Below are positions 7,792 to 16,058 of a stretch of DNA of 30,373 bases, in pieces. Within the stretch, counting starts at the first letter, position 1. Every line of letters begins with the position of its first letter. The position numbers were made by a program, and so were the translations under genes. The DNA is taken from positions 1 to 30,373 of the forward strand of contig JBJEOA010000056.1 of assembly GCA_051880475.1 (NCBI GenBank). The letters are read 5' to 3'. This stretch comes from JAUUSJ01 sp051880475. GTDB lineage: Bacteria; Bacillota; Clostridia; Lachnospirales; Lachnospiraceae. Below the pieces are notes generated by a model. The model did not search any database. It worked only from the letters and a program-made list of their open reading frames with translations, and had not been told where the DNA came from.

Positions 7792-7835
7792 AGGTTATCG
7801 GGAAGGAAAAAAATTATTTCCTGATAACCTTTTTG
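7792..7835 (+). terminator. Terminator after the CotS-like gene
   Basis: Arms AGGTTATCGGGAA (7792-7804) and TTCCTGATAACCT (7818-7830), one wobble pair, 13-base loop, then TTTTT. Confidence 0.88.
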
Positions 7836-7842
7836 TATTTAA

Positions 7843-7873
7843 TTGTATAAAAAGTAAAAATTAGGTATATAAT
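7843..7873 (+). promoter_or_regulatory. Promoter of the PrcB-like lipoprotein gene
   Basis: TTGTAT (7843-7848) with TATATA (7866-7871, 17-base spacer); TATAAT overlaps two bases further on. It lies just past the previous terminator and about 28 bases before the start codon. Confidence 0.55.
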
Positions 7874-7898
7874 AATACAAAAGCTGGAGGCAAGTTTA

Positions 7899-8324
7899 TT
7901 GAGGAAAGCGATGATTATTTTCTGCCTCTTTTTTTTATGTATTTATATTGGACTTGGTTGTACAAAAAAGAGAGAGATGAAGGAAGAAGGAGAGGAGAAG
8001 GGAAGAGAACTTGATTTTACGATATGCAGGGAGGAAAATATTCCAAAGGAGCTTAAGGAAATTATCCGTGAAAAGAAGGAAAAACCGTTTCAAATTTCTT
8101 TTTCGAATCAAGCGTATATGTATTATGTTATAGGTTATGGAGTGCAGCCGACTTTTGGTTATAGTATTTTGGTGCAAAATATAGAACTTAAAAATGGAAA
8201 AATTTATGTAGATACTCTTCTCTTAGGTCCTGAAAAGAATAAGAAAATCGAGAAGAAAGAAAGTTTTCCCTATATTGTTATAAAATTAGAAAAAAGGGAA
8301 GAAGATGCGGTTTTCTTAGTATAA
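7899..8324 (+). CDS. Small secreted protein or lipoprotein with a PrcB C-terminal-like domain
   Basis: 141 residues from TTG 7899, eight bases after TGGAGG. It opens with a basic N-region and hydrophobic stretch (MRKAMIIFCLFFLCIYIGLGC). The cysteine at about 21 could be lipidated, though G rather than L at -3 is not a canonical lipobox. A charged linker rich in Glu and Lys follows, then about 75 residues resembling PrcB_C (PF14343): YYVIGYGVQPTFGYSILVQN, then a beta strand pair, then a closing FPYIVIKLEK. In Treponema denticola, PrcB helps to form an outer-membrane protease complex; in Firmicutes the domain has no known partner. No protease gene is adjacent. It is monocistronic with its own promoter. 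Confidence 0.65.
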   Translation: MRKAMIIFCLFFLCIYIGLGCTKKREMKEEGEEKGRELDFTICREENIPKELKEIIREKKEKPFQISFSNQAYMYYVIGYGVQPTFGYSILVQNIELKNGKIYVDTLLLGPEKNKKIEKKESFPYIVIKLEKREEDAVFLV

Positions 8325-8393
8325 GGGTATAAAAACTCAGAAAAATTTGAGGAATTTTGTCAAAAATGAGCATAGAAAATCTTGTATACAATG

Positions 8394-8402
8394 TGCTATA
8401 AT
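8394..8402 (+). promoter_or_regulatory. Extended -10 promoter of veg
   Basis: TGCTATAAT is a perfect extended -10. No -35 stands out at the right spacing. It would give a leader of about 110 bases containing AAGCTTGTAAAAGCTT and a second small hairpin. Confidence 0.5.
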
Positions 8403-8436
8403 AAAGCTTGTAAAAGCTTATAGTTTTTAAGGCACG

Positions 8437-8452
8437 GAATATGAGAATATTC
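8437..8452 (+). promoter_or_regulatory. GNRA-capped hairpin in the veg leader
   Basis: GAATAT-GAGA-ATATTC: a six-base stem closed by a GAGA (GNRA-type) tetraloop, about 65 bases before the veg start. Its role is unknown. Confidence 0.4.
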
Positions 8453-8518
8453 GCAGGGCAGAAAGTGTAAAAATTGCAAAGTGTGTAAAGAGAAATTGCA
8501 TAGGATGGAGTGATTAAA

Positions 8519-8764
8519 TTGACACAGCTAGACTTAAAAAAGGTTAGAATGGCAGTAGAGCAACAGATTGGTAAGAGAGTAAAAATAAGCTTCAATCAGG
8601 GGCGTCAAAAATTTAGCGTCGCTGACGGTGTGATTCAGGCAACCTATCCAAGCATATTTGTAGTGGAGCTTTTAAATGAAGATGATAAGGTTAAAAAGCA
8701 GACGGTAAGTTATAGTTATCAAGATGTTCTTACCAAGGATGTCAGACTGATGCTATGCAATTAG
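8519..8764 (+). CDS. veg: Veg family protein
   Basis: About 81 residues from TTG 8519, eight bases after GGAG; a GTG at 8510 is an alternative start adding three residues, but its spacing is poor. The blocks IGKRVKISFNQGRQKFSVADG, TYPSIFVVEL and VSYSYQDVLTKDV match Bacillus subtilis Veg (GKRLTLKANGGRRK, TYPSVFVIQL, VSYSYADVLT). Veg is a small SH3-like beta-barrel protein that is abundantly transcribed in growing B. subtilis and has been reported to stimulate biofilm matrix gene expression; its molecular action is unclear. Its place just upstream of sipL and ispE is the arrangement I associate with clostridia (B. subtilis has veg-sspF-ispE). Confidence 0.88.
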   Translation: MTQLDLKKVRMAVEQQIGKRVKISFNQGRQKFSVADGVIQATYPSIFVVELLNEDDKVKKQTVSYSYQDVLTKDVRLMLCN

Positions 8765-8824
8765 TGAACTTTTTAGTTAATTGCGAATGAACCTTCTTAT
8801 CAGCTAGAGAATTCACTAGAATAA

Positions 8825-8875
8825 AATCCCCCTTATGAGAATATACTAAGGTATATCGATAAGGGGGATTTTTTT
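8825..8875 (+). terminator. Terminator after veg whose 3' arm is the ribosome binding site of sipL
   Basis: AATCCCCCTTAT (8825-8836) pairs perfectly with ATAAGGGGGATT (8859-8870). An inner stem ATATAC-TAAG-GTATAT (8841-8856) extends it. TTTTTTT ends at 8875 and the ATG of sipL is at 8876. GGGGG at 8863-8867 is the only Shine-Dalgarno candidate for sipL, so it is buried whenever the hairpin forms. Confidence 0.85.
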
Positions 8876-10444
8876 ATGGAATTATTAAAAAAAGAGGTAC
8901 ATACTAATATCGTCAAGACAAGAAAAGAAGTGCAAATCACGGTCGATGAGGATTTAAATGTGCCAGATTCAAAACATGATATAGAAAAATTGATTCAGAG
9001 TAAGGGGGAGTTTCGTGTTTCTCAGATAGAAGTTTTTCACGATAAAATAAGATTAAAAGGAGAATTTTTATTTCGGTGTCTCTATATGACAGCTAATTCG
9101 GGACCGATGCTTGGTTCTTTTTCTCATTCTTTTGATATGGAGGAGTATATAAATATAGATGGAGTGAAGCCTACCGATATTGTAAAAGCGGAGGTGGATT
9201 TAGATGATTTAAATGTGCTTTTTATTAATTCTAGAAAACTTGGTGTGAGGGGGTTATTAACGTTTCATATTATTGTAAATGAAATTCAGTTAATTCAAGG
9301 AGCTGTAAAGCCCCAGACAGAAAAAGGGGTAGAATGTCTGTATAGAAAATTAAATGTGACACAGCTTGTTGTGAATAAAAAAGATACAACTCGCATAAAA
9401 GGTGAAGTTACTATTATGGCGAGTAAACCAAATGTGAGGGAGATTTTATGGGAGGCAATAGAACTTAGAACCCCCGAAGTTCGGGTGCTCGATGGAAAGA
9501 TAGCAGTTCGGGGAGAGCTTATTATTTTTGTGCTCTATCTAGGTGAAGAAGAGCAGATGCCAATTCAGTATGTAGAGTGGGAGATGCCGTTTGAGAGTGA
9601 GGTGGAATGTCCAGAATGTAGAGAGGAAATGATAGGAAATATCAAAGTGAATGCAGGGGCAAGGCAGATTGATGTGAGACCAGATTCAGATGGCGAGGAG
9701 AGAATTTTGGGTGTGGAGGCTACGCTAGATTTAGATATTAAGTTATATCAGGAAGAGAAAATCGACTTTTTATGGGATATTTATTCTACGGCAAAAGAAA
9801 TTGATTTGATGACGAGCCCATTTCGCTATGAAAACTTAATTGTGCGAAATAATGCGAAGACTAAGATTATAAAGAGAATGAGATTAAAAGAAAATCAAGA
9901 GCGAATTTTACAGATTGTCCATACGGACGGAAGTGTGAAAATTGACGAAATTGAGATGACACAGGAGGGAATTGCAATTGAGGGTGTAATTTTGACGGAG
10001 CTTCTCTATATTACAGGCAATGACCAAAATCCGATGAATTGCCTGTCTAATATGGTTCCTTTTCATTATGTAATAGAATCAAAAGGTGTAAGAGAAAATG
10101 ACCATTTTGAGATTCACGCAAGCTTAGAACAGCTGTCTGCTATCATGTTAGACGCGGAAGAGGTAGAAATTAAAGCTGTCATCGGAATGGATATGATTGC
10201 ATTTGCGGTTGAGGAGGGAATGGCGATTATTAAGGCTGACGAGAAACCGTTTGATTATGAGAAATTAAAAAATATTCCGGGAATGATTGGATATATAGTG
10301 AGACCTGGTGATACTCTTTGGGATATTGCCAAAAAATATCACACGACGAGAAGGAGTATTATGGAGATGAATGAGATTTCTCCAGAGGAGATGAAAGAGG
10401 GAGAAAAATTATTGATTGTGAAACAGACAGATACTATCTTATAA
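8876..10444 (+). CDS. sipL: SipL-like spore morphogenetic protein (SPOCS repeats plus LysM)
   Basis: 522 residues from ATG 8876. The N-terminal four-fifths is SPOCS/DUF3794 material. The first copy opens with KTRKEVQITVDEDLNVPDSKHDIEKLIQ; similar beta-rich units recur near residues 165-290 and 320-440. The end is a LysM domain (about 472-518): IVRPGDTLWDIAKKYHTTRRS, then EMNEISPEEMKEGEKLLIV. This order and length match Clostridioides difficile SipL, which binds the SpoIVA basal layer through its LysM domain and is the functional counterpart of B. subtilis SpoVID. It should act in the mother cell under sigma-E. The position next to veg and near ispE and spoIIR agrees with the clostridial locus as I remember it. 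Its ribosome binding site is inside the veg terminator. Confidence 0.85.
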   Translation: MELLKKEVHTNIVKTRKEVQITVDEDLNVPDSKHDIEKLIQSKGEFRVSQIEVFHDKIRLKGEFLFRCLYMTANSGPMLGSFSHSFDMEEYINIDGVKPTDIVKAEVDLDDLNVLFINSRKLGVRGLLTFHIIVNEIQLIQGAVKPQTEKGVECLYRKLNVTQLVVNKKDTTRIKGEVTIMASKPNVREILWEAIELRTPEVRVLDGKIAVRGELIIFVLYLGEEEQMPIQYVEWEMPFESEVECPECREEMIGNIKVNAGARQIDVRPDSDGEERILGVEATLDLDIKLYQEEKIDFLWDIYSTAKEIDLMTSPFRYENLIVRNNAKTKIIKRMRLKENQERILQIVHTDGSVKIDEIEMTQEGIAIEGVILTELLYITGNDQNPMNCLSNMVPFHYVIESKGVRENDHFEIHASLEQLSAIMLDAEEVEIKAVIGMDMIAFAVEEGMAIIKADEKPFDYEKLKNIPGMIGYIVRPGDTLWDIAKKYHTTRRSIMEMNEISPEEMKEGEKLLIVKQTDTIL

Positions 10445-10576
10445 GATGGGTTTATTTTCGTAGAACTGTAATTTTATAGAAAAAATGTATAGTTTTTTAA
10501 AGTAAGATGTAGTATAATAGAGACAGAATTTCGAGCAGAAGAAATGAAAAGTTTTAAATATTGACAACCTTTAACT

Positions 10577-10606
10577 TTGAAAAAAGTGGGGAACTTTTTA
10601 TATAGA
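10577..10606 (+). promoter_or_regulatory. Candidate promoter in the 285-base gap before the PTS IIA gene
   Basis: TTGAAA (10577-10582) with TATATA (10599-10604, 16-base spacer) or TATAGA (10601-10606, 18-base). The gap 10445-10729 also has TATAAT at 10513-10518 and 10644-10649, both without a good -35. I see no gene and no terminator hairpin in this gap. Confidence 0.4.
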
Positions 10607-10729
10607 GTGGCAAGTATATAAAAAGTTTGGGGATGAATAAGGATATAATAGAAACTGTAGTGGATTTTGGGAGAAATTGGAAATACCTATTAAGAAAAAT
10701 TGGTTTTAGGAAAAAGGAGGGGATTGCAA

Positions 10730-11209
10730 GTGGCAGATGCAATCAAAAAAACAATATCCGTATATCCATGTTTTAAAGGCGAGGTTATTGCGGTAAAAGA
10801 CACAAAGAGTGAGATGTTTGAAAATCTCGGAAAAGGAGTTGCTATTATTCCAAGCGATGGAACTATTTACTCACCAGTAGACGGAAAAATTACGTCTGTA
10901 TTTCCAACAAAGCATATTATCGGATTTGCTGTAGAGCCAGGAATTGATATGCTTATACACATGGGAATTGACACAGCTATGTTAAAAGGAAAACCATATA
11001 AGATTGACGTAAAAGCAGGTCGTGAAGTAAAAGTGGGAGATGTGCTTGGAAAAGTAGATCTTGAGTATTTGGCAGCACAAGATAAAAATCCGGTAACTCC
11101 AATTTTAGTTACAAATGAGGAGGAATGTGAGGTAGAGATTTTGCAAGAGAGCGGTGAGGCAGATCTTTCAAAACCTTTATATCAGGTTTCTAGAGAAGTA
11201 GAAGATTAA
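10730..11209 (+). CDS. Glucose-type PTS phosphocarrier IIA domain, stand-alone
   Basis: I start at GTG 10730, nine bases after AGGAGG, giving 159 residues; an upstream in-frame TTG (10700) precedes the ribosome binding site and is rejected. The whole protein is one EIIA-Glc/Crr domain (PF00358): FKGEVIAVKDTKSEMF, GVAIIPSDGTIYSPVDGKI, then FPTKHIIGF with H62 and the phosphorylated H77 in IDMLIHMGID, then VTPILVTN. Both active-site histidines are present. The protein would accept phosphate from HPr and pass it to an EIIB elsewhere; no EIIB/EIIC gene is nearby. It may serve several permeases or act as a regulator, which the sequence does not decide. Confidence 0.92.
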   Translation: MADAIKKTISVYPCFKGEVIAVKDTKSEMFENLGKGVAIIPSDGTIYSPVDGKITSVFPTKHIIGFAVEPGIDMLIHMGIDTAMLKGKPYKIDVKAGREVKVGDVLGKVDLEYLAAQDKNPVTPILVTNEEECEVEILQESGEADLSKPLYQVSREVED

Positions 11210-11228
11210 TTTCAAAAATCAATATTAG

Positions 11229-11268
11229 GGCAAAGAAAATGTGAAAAAGGCAATTTCTTTGCTCTTTT
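11229..11268 (+). terminator. Terminator after the PTS IIA gene
   Basis: Arms GCAAAGAAA (11230-11238) and TTTCTTTGC (11254-11262), then TCTTTTTC. Confidence 0.75.
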
Positions 11269-11290
11269 TCTTTTTGGCAGAAAAAATTTC

Positions 11291-11318
11291 TTGCATTTTT
11301 TAAGAGATAGGTTATAAT
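11291..11318 (+). promoter_or_regulatory. Promoter of ispE
   Basis: TTGCAT (11291-11296), 16-base spacer, TATAAT (11313-11318), about 30 bases before ATG 11352. Confidence 0.65.
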
Positions 11319-11351
11319 GATGTGTATACAAGATACAAGAGGTAGTGAAAA

Positions 11352-12224
11352 ATGAAACAGATAAAATTAAAAGCATATGCAAAAATTAATCTTGGATTAG
11401 ATGTTCTTAGAAAAAGAGAAGACGGCTATCATGAAGTTCGCATGATTATGCAGACGATACGTCTTTTTGATAGAATTATAATGACTAAGACTAGGAAAAA
11501 TGATATTTATTTAGAAACCAATTTAAGTTTTTTGCCGACAGACGAGAGAAATTTAGTTTATCGAGCGGTAAAGATGATAAAAGAGGAGTTTCATATTCAA
11601 GAGGGCGTTAGAATTGAATTGAATAAAAAAATTCCTGTCTGTGCTGGAATGGCTGGAGGAAGTACAGATGCCGCAGCAGCGTTAGTTGGAATGAATAAAT
11701 TATTTCAATTAAAACTTTCTGAAAAGCAGTTGATGGAGTACGGATTAAGGCTTGGAGCAGATGTTCCTTACTGTATTATGAGGGGAACGGCTTTGTCAGA
11801 AGGAATTGGGGAGAAGCTAAGCCGAGTGGCTCCGATTCCGAACTGTTATATATTAATTGCGAAGCCAAATGTAAATGTGTCTACAAAATTTGTGTATGAA
11901 AATTTAAATTTGCCAGGGCTTACGTCTCATCCTGATATTGATTTGCTTCTTCGAGCACTTGAGGAGGGGGATTTATATACATTGGCTTCTAATTTTGGAA
12001 ATGTCTTAGAGACGGTGACAGTCGAGCGTTATCCAGTGATTCAGCAGATAAAACAAAGTATGGTGGCAAAAGGAGCACTCGGGGCTTTGATGAGTGGAAG
12101 TGGTCCAACGGTATTTGGTATTTTTGACTCAGAGGCGAAAGCGAAGGAAGCTTATAGAGAAGTTAGAAAAATTCAATCTGTGAGAAATGTCTATATTACA
12201 GAGCCATTTCAGGTGAGAAAATAG
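11352..12224 (+). CDS. ispE: 4-diphosphocytidyl-2-C-methyl-D-erythritol kinase
   Basis: 290 residues, a GHMP kinase of normal length. AYAKINLGLDV (catalytic K11), REDGYHEVRMIMQTI, the ATP loop PVCAGMAGGSTDAAAAL (95-111), LGADVPYC (D137) and the C-terminal GALMSGSGPTVFGIF are all present. It phosphorylates CDP-methylerythritol on the 2-OH, the fourth step of the non-mevalonate (MEP) isoprenoid pathway, in the cytoplasm, so the host makes isoprenoids by that route. The loop reads GMAGGST rather than the commoner GLGGGSS, a conservative change. The start has AGAGGT upstream. The neighbourhood with veg upstream is shared widely in Firmicutes. Confidence 0.96.
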   Translation: MKQIKLKAYAKINLGLDVLRKREDGYHEVRMIMQTIRLFDRIIMTKTRKNDIYLETNLSFLPTDERNLVYRAVKMIKEEFHIQEGVRIELNKKIPVCAGMAGGSTDAAAALVGMNKLFQLKLSEKQLMEYGLRLGADVPYCIMRGTALSEGIGEKLSRVAPIPNCYILIAKPNVNVSTKFVYENLNLPGLTSHPDIDLLLRALEEGDLYTLASNFGNVLETVTVERYPVIQQIKQSMVAKGALGALMSGSGPTVFGIFDSEAKAKEAYREVRKIQSVRNVYITEPFQVRK

Positions 12225-12304
12225 TATAAGGGAAGAAATGACTTTAGATTTAAGTTTACAAAGAATTTAAGCAAAATGCTAAGATATCAGTTTTAAAATT
12301 TACA

Positions 12305-12350
12305 AAATTTCACAGCTAAAAACCTGTCGCATTTATGTGGCTGGAAATTT
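12305..12350 (+). promoter_or_regulatory. Hairpin between ispE and the GntR gene
   Basis: AAATTTC-A-CAGC (12305-12316) against GCTGGAAATTT (12340-12350), one bulged base, 23-base loop, no U-tract. TATAAT at 12350-12355 touches its 3' end, so it may be an operator or leader structure for the regulator. Confidence 0.3.
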
Positions 12351-12391
12351 ATAATAAGCAACTAGAAAGGAATTATAAGGGTTAAATAGAG

Positions 12392-13072
12392 ATGACGAAT
12401 GATAGATTAAAAGTAAATTTAAATGAATATTTACCATTAAGAGATGTGGTATTTAATACATTGAGACAAGCAATTATTACGGGAGAATTTGCTCCTGGAG
12501 AGAGATTGATGGAGATTGCTCTCGCAGATAGACTTGGAGTTAGTCGTACACCAGTGCGTGAGGCGATTCGTAAACTTGAGCTTGAAGGTCTCGTTGTTAT
12601 GATTCCAAGAAAAGGTGCTGAGGTGGCAAAAATTACGGAAAAGAGCTTGAAGGAAGTTTTGGAAGTAAGAAGTGCATTGGAGGAGTTGGCTGCAAGTTTA
12701 GCATGTGAGCGTATTACAGAAGATGGAAAAAAGGAATTGATAGAGACGCATAAGGCATTTGTGGATGCAATAGAAAATAAGGATATCAAAGATATTGCCA
12801 ATAAAGATGAAGAGTTTCATAATCAAATTTTTGCATGTACAGAAAATGAGCGCTTAATTCAAATTGTGAATAATCTAAAGGAGCAGATGTACCGCTATCG
12901 AATGGAGTATGTAAAAGAGGTAGGCCGTCACTCTGATTTGATTACAGAACATGGTGTTATTCTTGATGCGATTTTGAATAATAAGAAGGATAAGGCGAAA
13001 GATTTTATGCATGAGCATATTAAGAGACAAGAGGAAATTATTATAAATAATATAAGAGAGAAGAATGAGTAG
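12392..13072 (+). CDS. GntR-family transcriptional regulator, FadR subfamily with FCD domain
   Basis: 226 residues from ATG 12392; the ribosome binding site is weak (AAGGG about ten bases upstream). Residues about 10-75 are the winged helix (VVFNTLRQAIITGEFAPGER, LADRLGVSRTPVREAIRKLE). Residues about 85-215 are an all-helical FCD ligand domain with the likely metal ligands: D in NKDEEFHNQIF, H in EHGVIL and H in MHEHIKRQE. Such proteins sense carboxylic acids or sugar acids, often through a bound metal. The ligand here is unknown. The position between ispE and the spore genes is one I recall from other clostridia, so a role linked to these neighbours is possible but unproven. Confidence 0.92.
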   Translation: MTNDRLKVNLNEYLPLRDVVFNTLRQAIITGEFAPGERLMEIALADRLGVSRTPVREAIRKLELEGLVVMIPRKGAEVAKITEKSLKEVLEVRSALEELAASLACERITEDGKKELIETHKAFVDAIENKDIKDIANKDEEFHNQIFACTENERLIQIVNNLKEQMYRYRMEYVKEVGRHSDLITEHGVILDAILNNKKDKAKDFMHEHIKRQEEIIINNIREKNE

Positions 13073-13088
13073 TTGGCTTTGTGGCGCT

Positions 13089-13138
13089 ACATATAAAAAG
13101 CGATTTACATATTTTTATGTGAATCGCTTTTTTATATG
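13089..13138 (+). terminator. Long bidirectional terminator after the GntR gene
   Basis: A nearly perfect palindrome of about 23 bases per arm, ACATATAAAAAGCGATT...AATCGCTTTTTTATATGT with loop TTTT; one extra base and one G-U pair. The T-run lies inside the 3' arm (13128-13133). Confidence 0.85.
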
Positions 13139-13171
13139 TCTTGAAAGTTTTTTACTTTAAATAAAAGGAAT

Positions 13172-13200
13172 GTATAAATTAGGTGAAGTTGAGGATACTG
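13172..13200 (+). promoter_or_regulatory. Possible sigma-G-type promoter of the ger operon
   Basis: GTATA (13172-13176), 17-base spacer, GATACTG (13194-13200), compared with the Bacillus pattern GHATR-N17/18-CATWHTA (five of seven in the -10). It is the right kind of promoter for a germinant receptor operon, but the match is modest. Confidence 0.3.
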
Positions 13201-13286
13201 TTTTGTATTGAGAGAGATAGAAAGAAAGATAAAAATGGGAAGAGAGAAAAGTATAGTAAATTATGGATATAGATAGGAGTGGGAAA

Positions 13287-14792
13287 ATGGGAGAAAAGAA
13301 GGAGCAAGAGAAAAAACAAGTATTTCCAATTCGAAAAAACTTGCAGGAGAATATAAGATATATTGAAGATAAATTGGTTAATTGCAATGATATTATTAAA
13401 AAAGAGTTTCATACTGGGATAGACAAAGACATAAAGTTTTATATGGTTTATACAGATGGGTTGACAAAGACAGATATGTTAGAGGAGTCCGTACTTGCAC
13501 CTCTTTTAAAAAATTTTATTAAGACAGAAAATGATATAATGGCTCAGTTTGAATGTAGTAGTATTCAGACGGCAGATATGAAAGAAGTGTCAAATATGGA
13601 GGAGGCACTCACTAATATACTTGCTGGAAATACAGTTTTATTTGTGGATGGATATGATTATGCAATTCTTATATCAAGTAAAAATTTTCCAACGAGAGGT
13701 GTGCAAGAGGCTGACCAGGAGGTAGTGCTTCGAGGACCAAAGGATAGTTTTAATGAGAGTTTAAGAACAAATACGGCGCTTATTCGAAGGAGAATTCGAG
13801 ATACAAGGTTGAAGGTAGAGCAGTTACAAGTTGGCGAGCGTTCAAAGACGGATATTGCACTTATGTATATGGATGATTTAGTAAGACCTGATGTTTTGCA
13901 GGCAGTAAGGGATAGATTAGATAAGGTAAGCATGGATGGAATTTTAGATGGCGGGATGTTAGAGCAGCTTATAGAAAAAAACTGGAAATCACCTTTTCCA
14001 CAATTTCAAAGTACGCAAAGACCAGATAAGACAGCGAGTGCATTATTAGAGGGAAGGGTTGTACTAGTTGTGGATAATTCTCCGCAGGTACTGATTCTCC
14101 CCGTTACTTTTCAGATTTTTTTTCAGGCAAGTGATGATTATTATGACCGATGGGAAGTAGCGAGTTTTGCGAGAATACTTCGATATATGGCTTCTTTTTT
14201 GGCGATTGGGCTTCCAGCTTTTTATATTGCAATAGCGAATTTTCACACAGAAATACTTCCAACTTCTCTTATTTTGTCGATTGCCGCGGCGAGAGAGGGT
14301 GTCCCTTTTCCAGTTGTAGTGGAAGTTTTATTGATGGAATTATCGTTTGAGTTACTCCGTGAGGCGGGAATACGACTGCCAGGGCAACTTGGGGGAACGA
14401 TTGGAATCGTGGGAGGTTTAATTGTGGGGCAGGCGGCGGTTGATGCGGGGCTTGTGAGCACGATTGTTGTTATTGTCGTTTCTTTGACTGCAATTGCTTC
14501 CTTTGCTGTGCCAAATGAGACTTTTTCTTCTGCATTTCGGATGCTTAAATTTCTTATGATTATTTTTGCAGCTTGTTATGGAATTTATGGATTTTTTCTT
14601 GGGTGGCTTTTATTATTCATCCACTTAGCAGGATTAAAGAGTTTTTGTATTCCTTATATGATGCCAAGTGTGGCAGGAAGCTTAAATTCTTATGAAGACG
14701 GGAAAGATTTTCATTTTAGATGGCCTTTATTTTCCATGAGAAGGCGCCCAATCTTTACGAGGGAAGATGCGAGAATAAGGAGAAAAAATTAG
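13287..14792 (+). CDS. gerA: Spore germination receptor A subunit (GerA family)
   Basis: I start at ATG 13287, seven bases after AGGAG, giving 501 residues; an in-frame ATG at 13263 lacks a good ribosome binding site. The soluble N-terminal half carries the family blocks FPTRGVQEADQEVVLRGPKD and FNESLRTNTALIRRRIRD, then KTDIALMYMDDLVRPDVL. The C-terminal half has about five membrane segments (roughly 290-470), including LPAFYIAIANFHTEILPTSL and REGVPFPVVVEVLLMELSFELLREAG. This subunit joins B and C subunits in the spore inner membrane and senses germinants; recent work treats it as a nutrient-gated ion channel. The substrate cannot be predicted. It is the first gene of a three-gene operon, 15 bases before gerB. 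The symbol is a family name. Confidence 0.95.
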   Translation: MGEKKEQEKKQVFPIRKNLQENIRYIEDKLVNCNDIIKKEFHTGIDKDIKFYMVYTDGLTKTDMLEESVLAPLLKNFIKTENDIMAQFECSSIQTADMKEVSNMEEALTNILAGNTVLFVDGYDYAILISSKNFPTRGVQEADQEVVLRGPKDSFNESLRTNTALIRRRIRDTRLKVEQLQVGERSKTDIALMYMDDLVRPDVLQAVRDRLDKVSMDGILDGGMLEQLIEKNWKSPFPQFQSTQRPDKTASALLEGRVVLVVDNSPQVLILPVTFQIFFQASDDYYDRWEVASFARILRYMASFLAIGLPAFYIAIANFHTEILPTSLILSIAAAREGVPFPVVVEVLLMELSFELLREAGIRLPGQLGGTIGIVGGLIVGQAAVDAGLVSTIVVIVVSLTAIASFAVPNETFSSAFRMLKFLMIIFAACYGIYGFFLGWLLLFIHLAGLKSFCIPYMMPSVAGSLNSYEDGKDFHFRWPLFSMRRRPIFTREDARIRRKN

Positions 14793-14807
14793 TAAAAGAG
14801 GTGGAGT

Positions 14808-15911
14808 ATGTTTATTGAAAATGATAGAATTTCGTTGCGACAAATAAAGCGGATGTTGATGATAGAGATATTTAGTGCTAGCAGTCTTTTATTGCCCTCT
14901 ATTATTGTGAGAGGACAAAAAGGAAATGGTTTCGTTCCGCTTTTGGTCGGTTCAGTCTTTGCTTTGGCGTATGTGGGATTTTTTGTATGGATTATGAAAA
15001 AAATGAAGGGAAGCTATGTAGAACTTATCAGAGAAAATTTAGATAAAAGTGGAATATTTTTTACTGGAATTATTTATTATATTCGATTTTTTATTAACCA
15101 AGTATTTTTAATTATTTTATTTGGAAAATTAATTCAAGTATCTGTTCTCCCAGGATATGCTCTTTGGTTTATTATCGGTCCGATTTTATTTTTCACATTT
15201 TATTGTTCTATGAATGGATTAGAGGGGAGGGCAAGGACATTAGAGCTTTTATTTCCTTATATTTTTATCCCTCTTTTCATTGTTCTTATTTTGGCGTTAG
15301 GTGAGATTGATTTATCTCGGTTTGCCATGACAAGAGGGGAGGAGGGAAAAAATATAGTCCAAACTTTGTTGACGACATACGCAGTTTTTTTATCTTACCG
15401 CGGAATTGAATTTTTGTTGTTTTTAGGGCCACAGGTAGAACAATCAGAATCAAAGACGAGAGTAGCCAAAACGGCATATATGGCGACCTTGTGGATTGTA
15501 ATATTAAATATTATTATCTATATTGTCACAGTGGGAATGTTTGGAATTTATTATACGAGAAAGACATGGTGGACAGCTCTAAAAATTATGCAGGCAGTCA
15601 GGCTTCCAGGAGGCTTTGTTGAGAGATTAGATATTTTATTTATCGTTTTTTGGATTTTTAGTATGTTTTGTGTTTTTAGTGCATATTTCTTTTACGGATG
15701 GAAAATGCTCGAAACAGGAATTCCATCCTTAGAAAAAAACAAAATTCTAGTTATGGTAGTTTCTCTATTTGCTGTATTTATTTTTGCCTGTTTCTTACAA
15801 AATATGGAAAATATAATAGTGAGATTTTATCAATATTTAATGTGGGGCGATTTTTTATTAGCCTTTTTTATTCCACTTTTTATTTCACAAAAACGGAAAA
15901 TATTTGGATAA
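14808..15911 (+). CDS. gerB: Spore germination receptor B subunit (GerB family, amino-acid-permease fold)
   Basis: 367 residues from ATG 14808 with GAGGTGGAG upstream. It has about ten predicted membrane helices and begins with the typical ENDRISLRQIKRMLMIEIFS, then SSLLLPSIIVRGQKGNGF. This is the Spore_permease family (PF03845), APC-superfamily transporters in which the B subunit carries the ligand pocket of the receptor (as shown for Bacillus GerBB/GerKB). The length is normal. It lies 15 bases after gerA and is followed by the C subunit after about 147 bases. Confidence 0.94.
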   Translation: MFIENDRISLRQIKRMLMIEIFSASSLLLPSIIVRGQKGNGFVPLLVGSVFALAYVGFFVWIMKKMKGSYVELIRENLDKSGIFFTGIIYYIRFFINQVFLIILFGKLIQVSVLPGYALWFIIGPILFFTFYCSMNGLEGRARTLELLFPYIFIPLFIVLILALGEIDLSRFAMTRGEEGKNIVQTLLTTYAVFLSYRGIEFLLFLGPQVEQSESKTRVAKTAYMATLWIVILNIIIYIVTVGMFGIYYTRKTWWTALKIMQAVRLPGGFVERLDILFIVFWIFSMFCVFSAYFFYGWKMLETGIPSLEKNKILVMVVSLFAVFIFACFLQNMENIIVRFYQYLMWGDFLLAFFIPLFISQKRKIFG

Positions 15912-16058
15912 TAAACAGATATACTAGCTTTTTTAGAGGATATTGATGATGGAAAGATATGATTGTTTCGCTGCTTTCCGATAGGATTTTGTGATTATTC
16001 TCACAGGAAAGATGGGAGGATGAATGCCTTATTTTATAAGATGAAAGGAAAAGTAAAA

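Noticed and set aside
8403..8509. veg leader as a riboswitch or T-box
   Set aside because: Only two small hairpins are seen; there is no T-box sequence, no specifier stem and no terminator/antiterminator pair.
12382..12801. A 139-codon open frame opposite the GntR gene
   Set aside because: Serine/asparagine-rich composition typical of an antisense frame; the plus-strand frame has a textbook helix-turn-helix.
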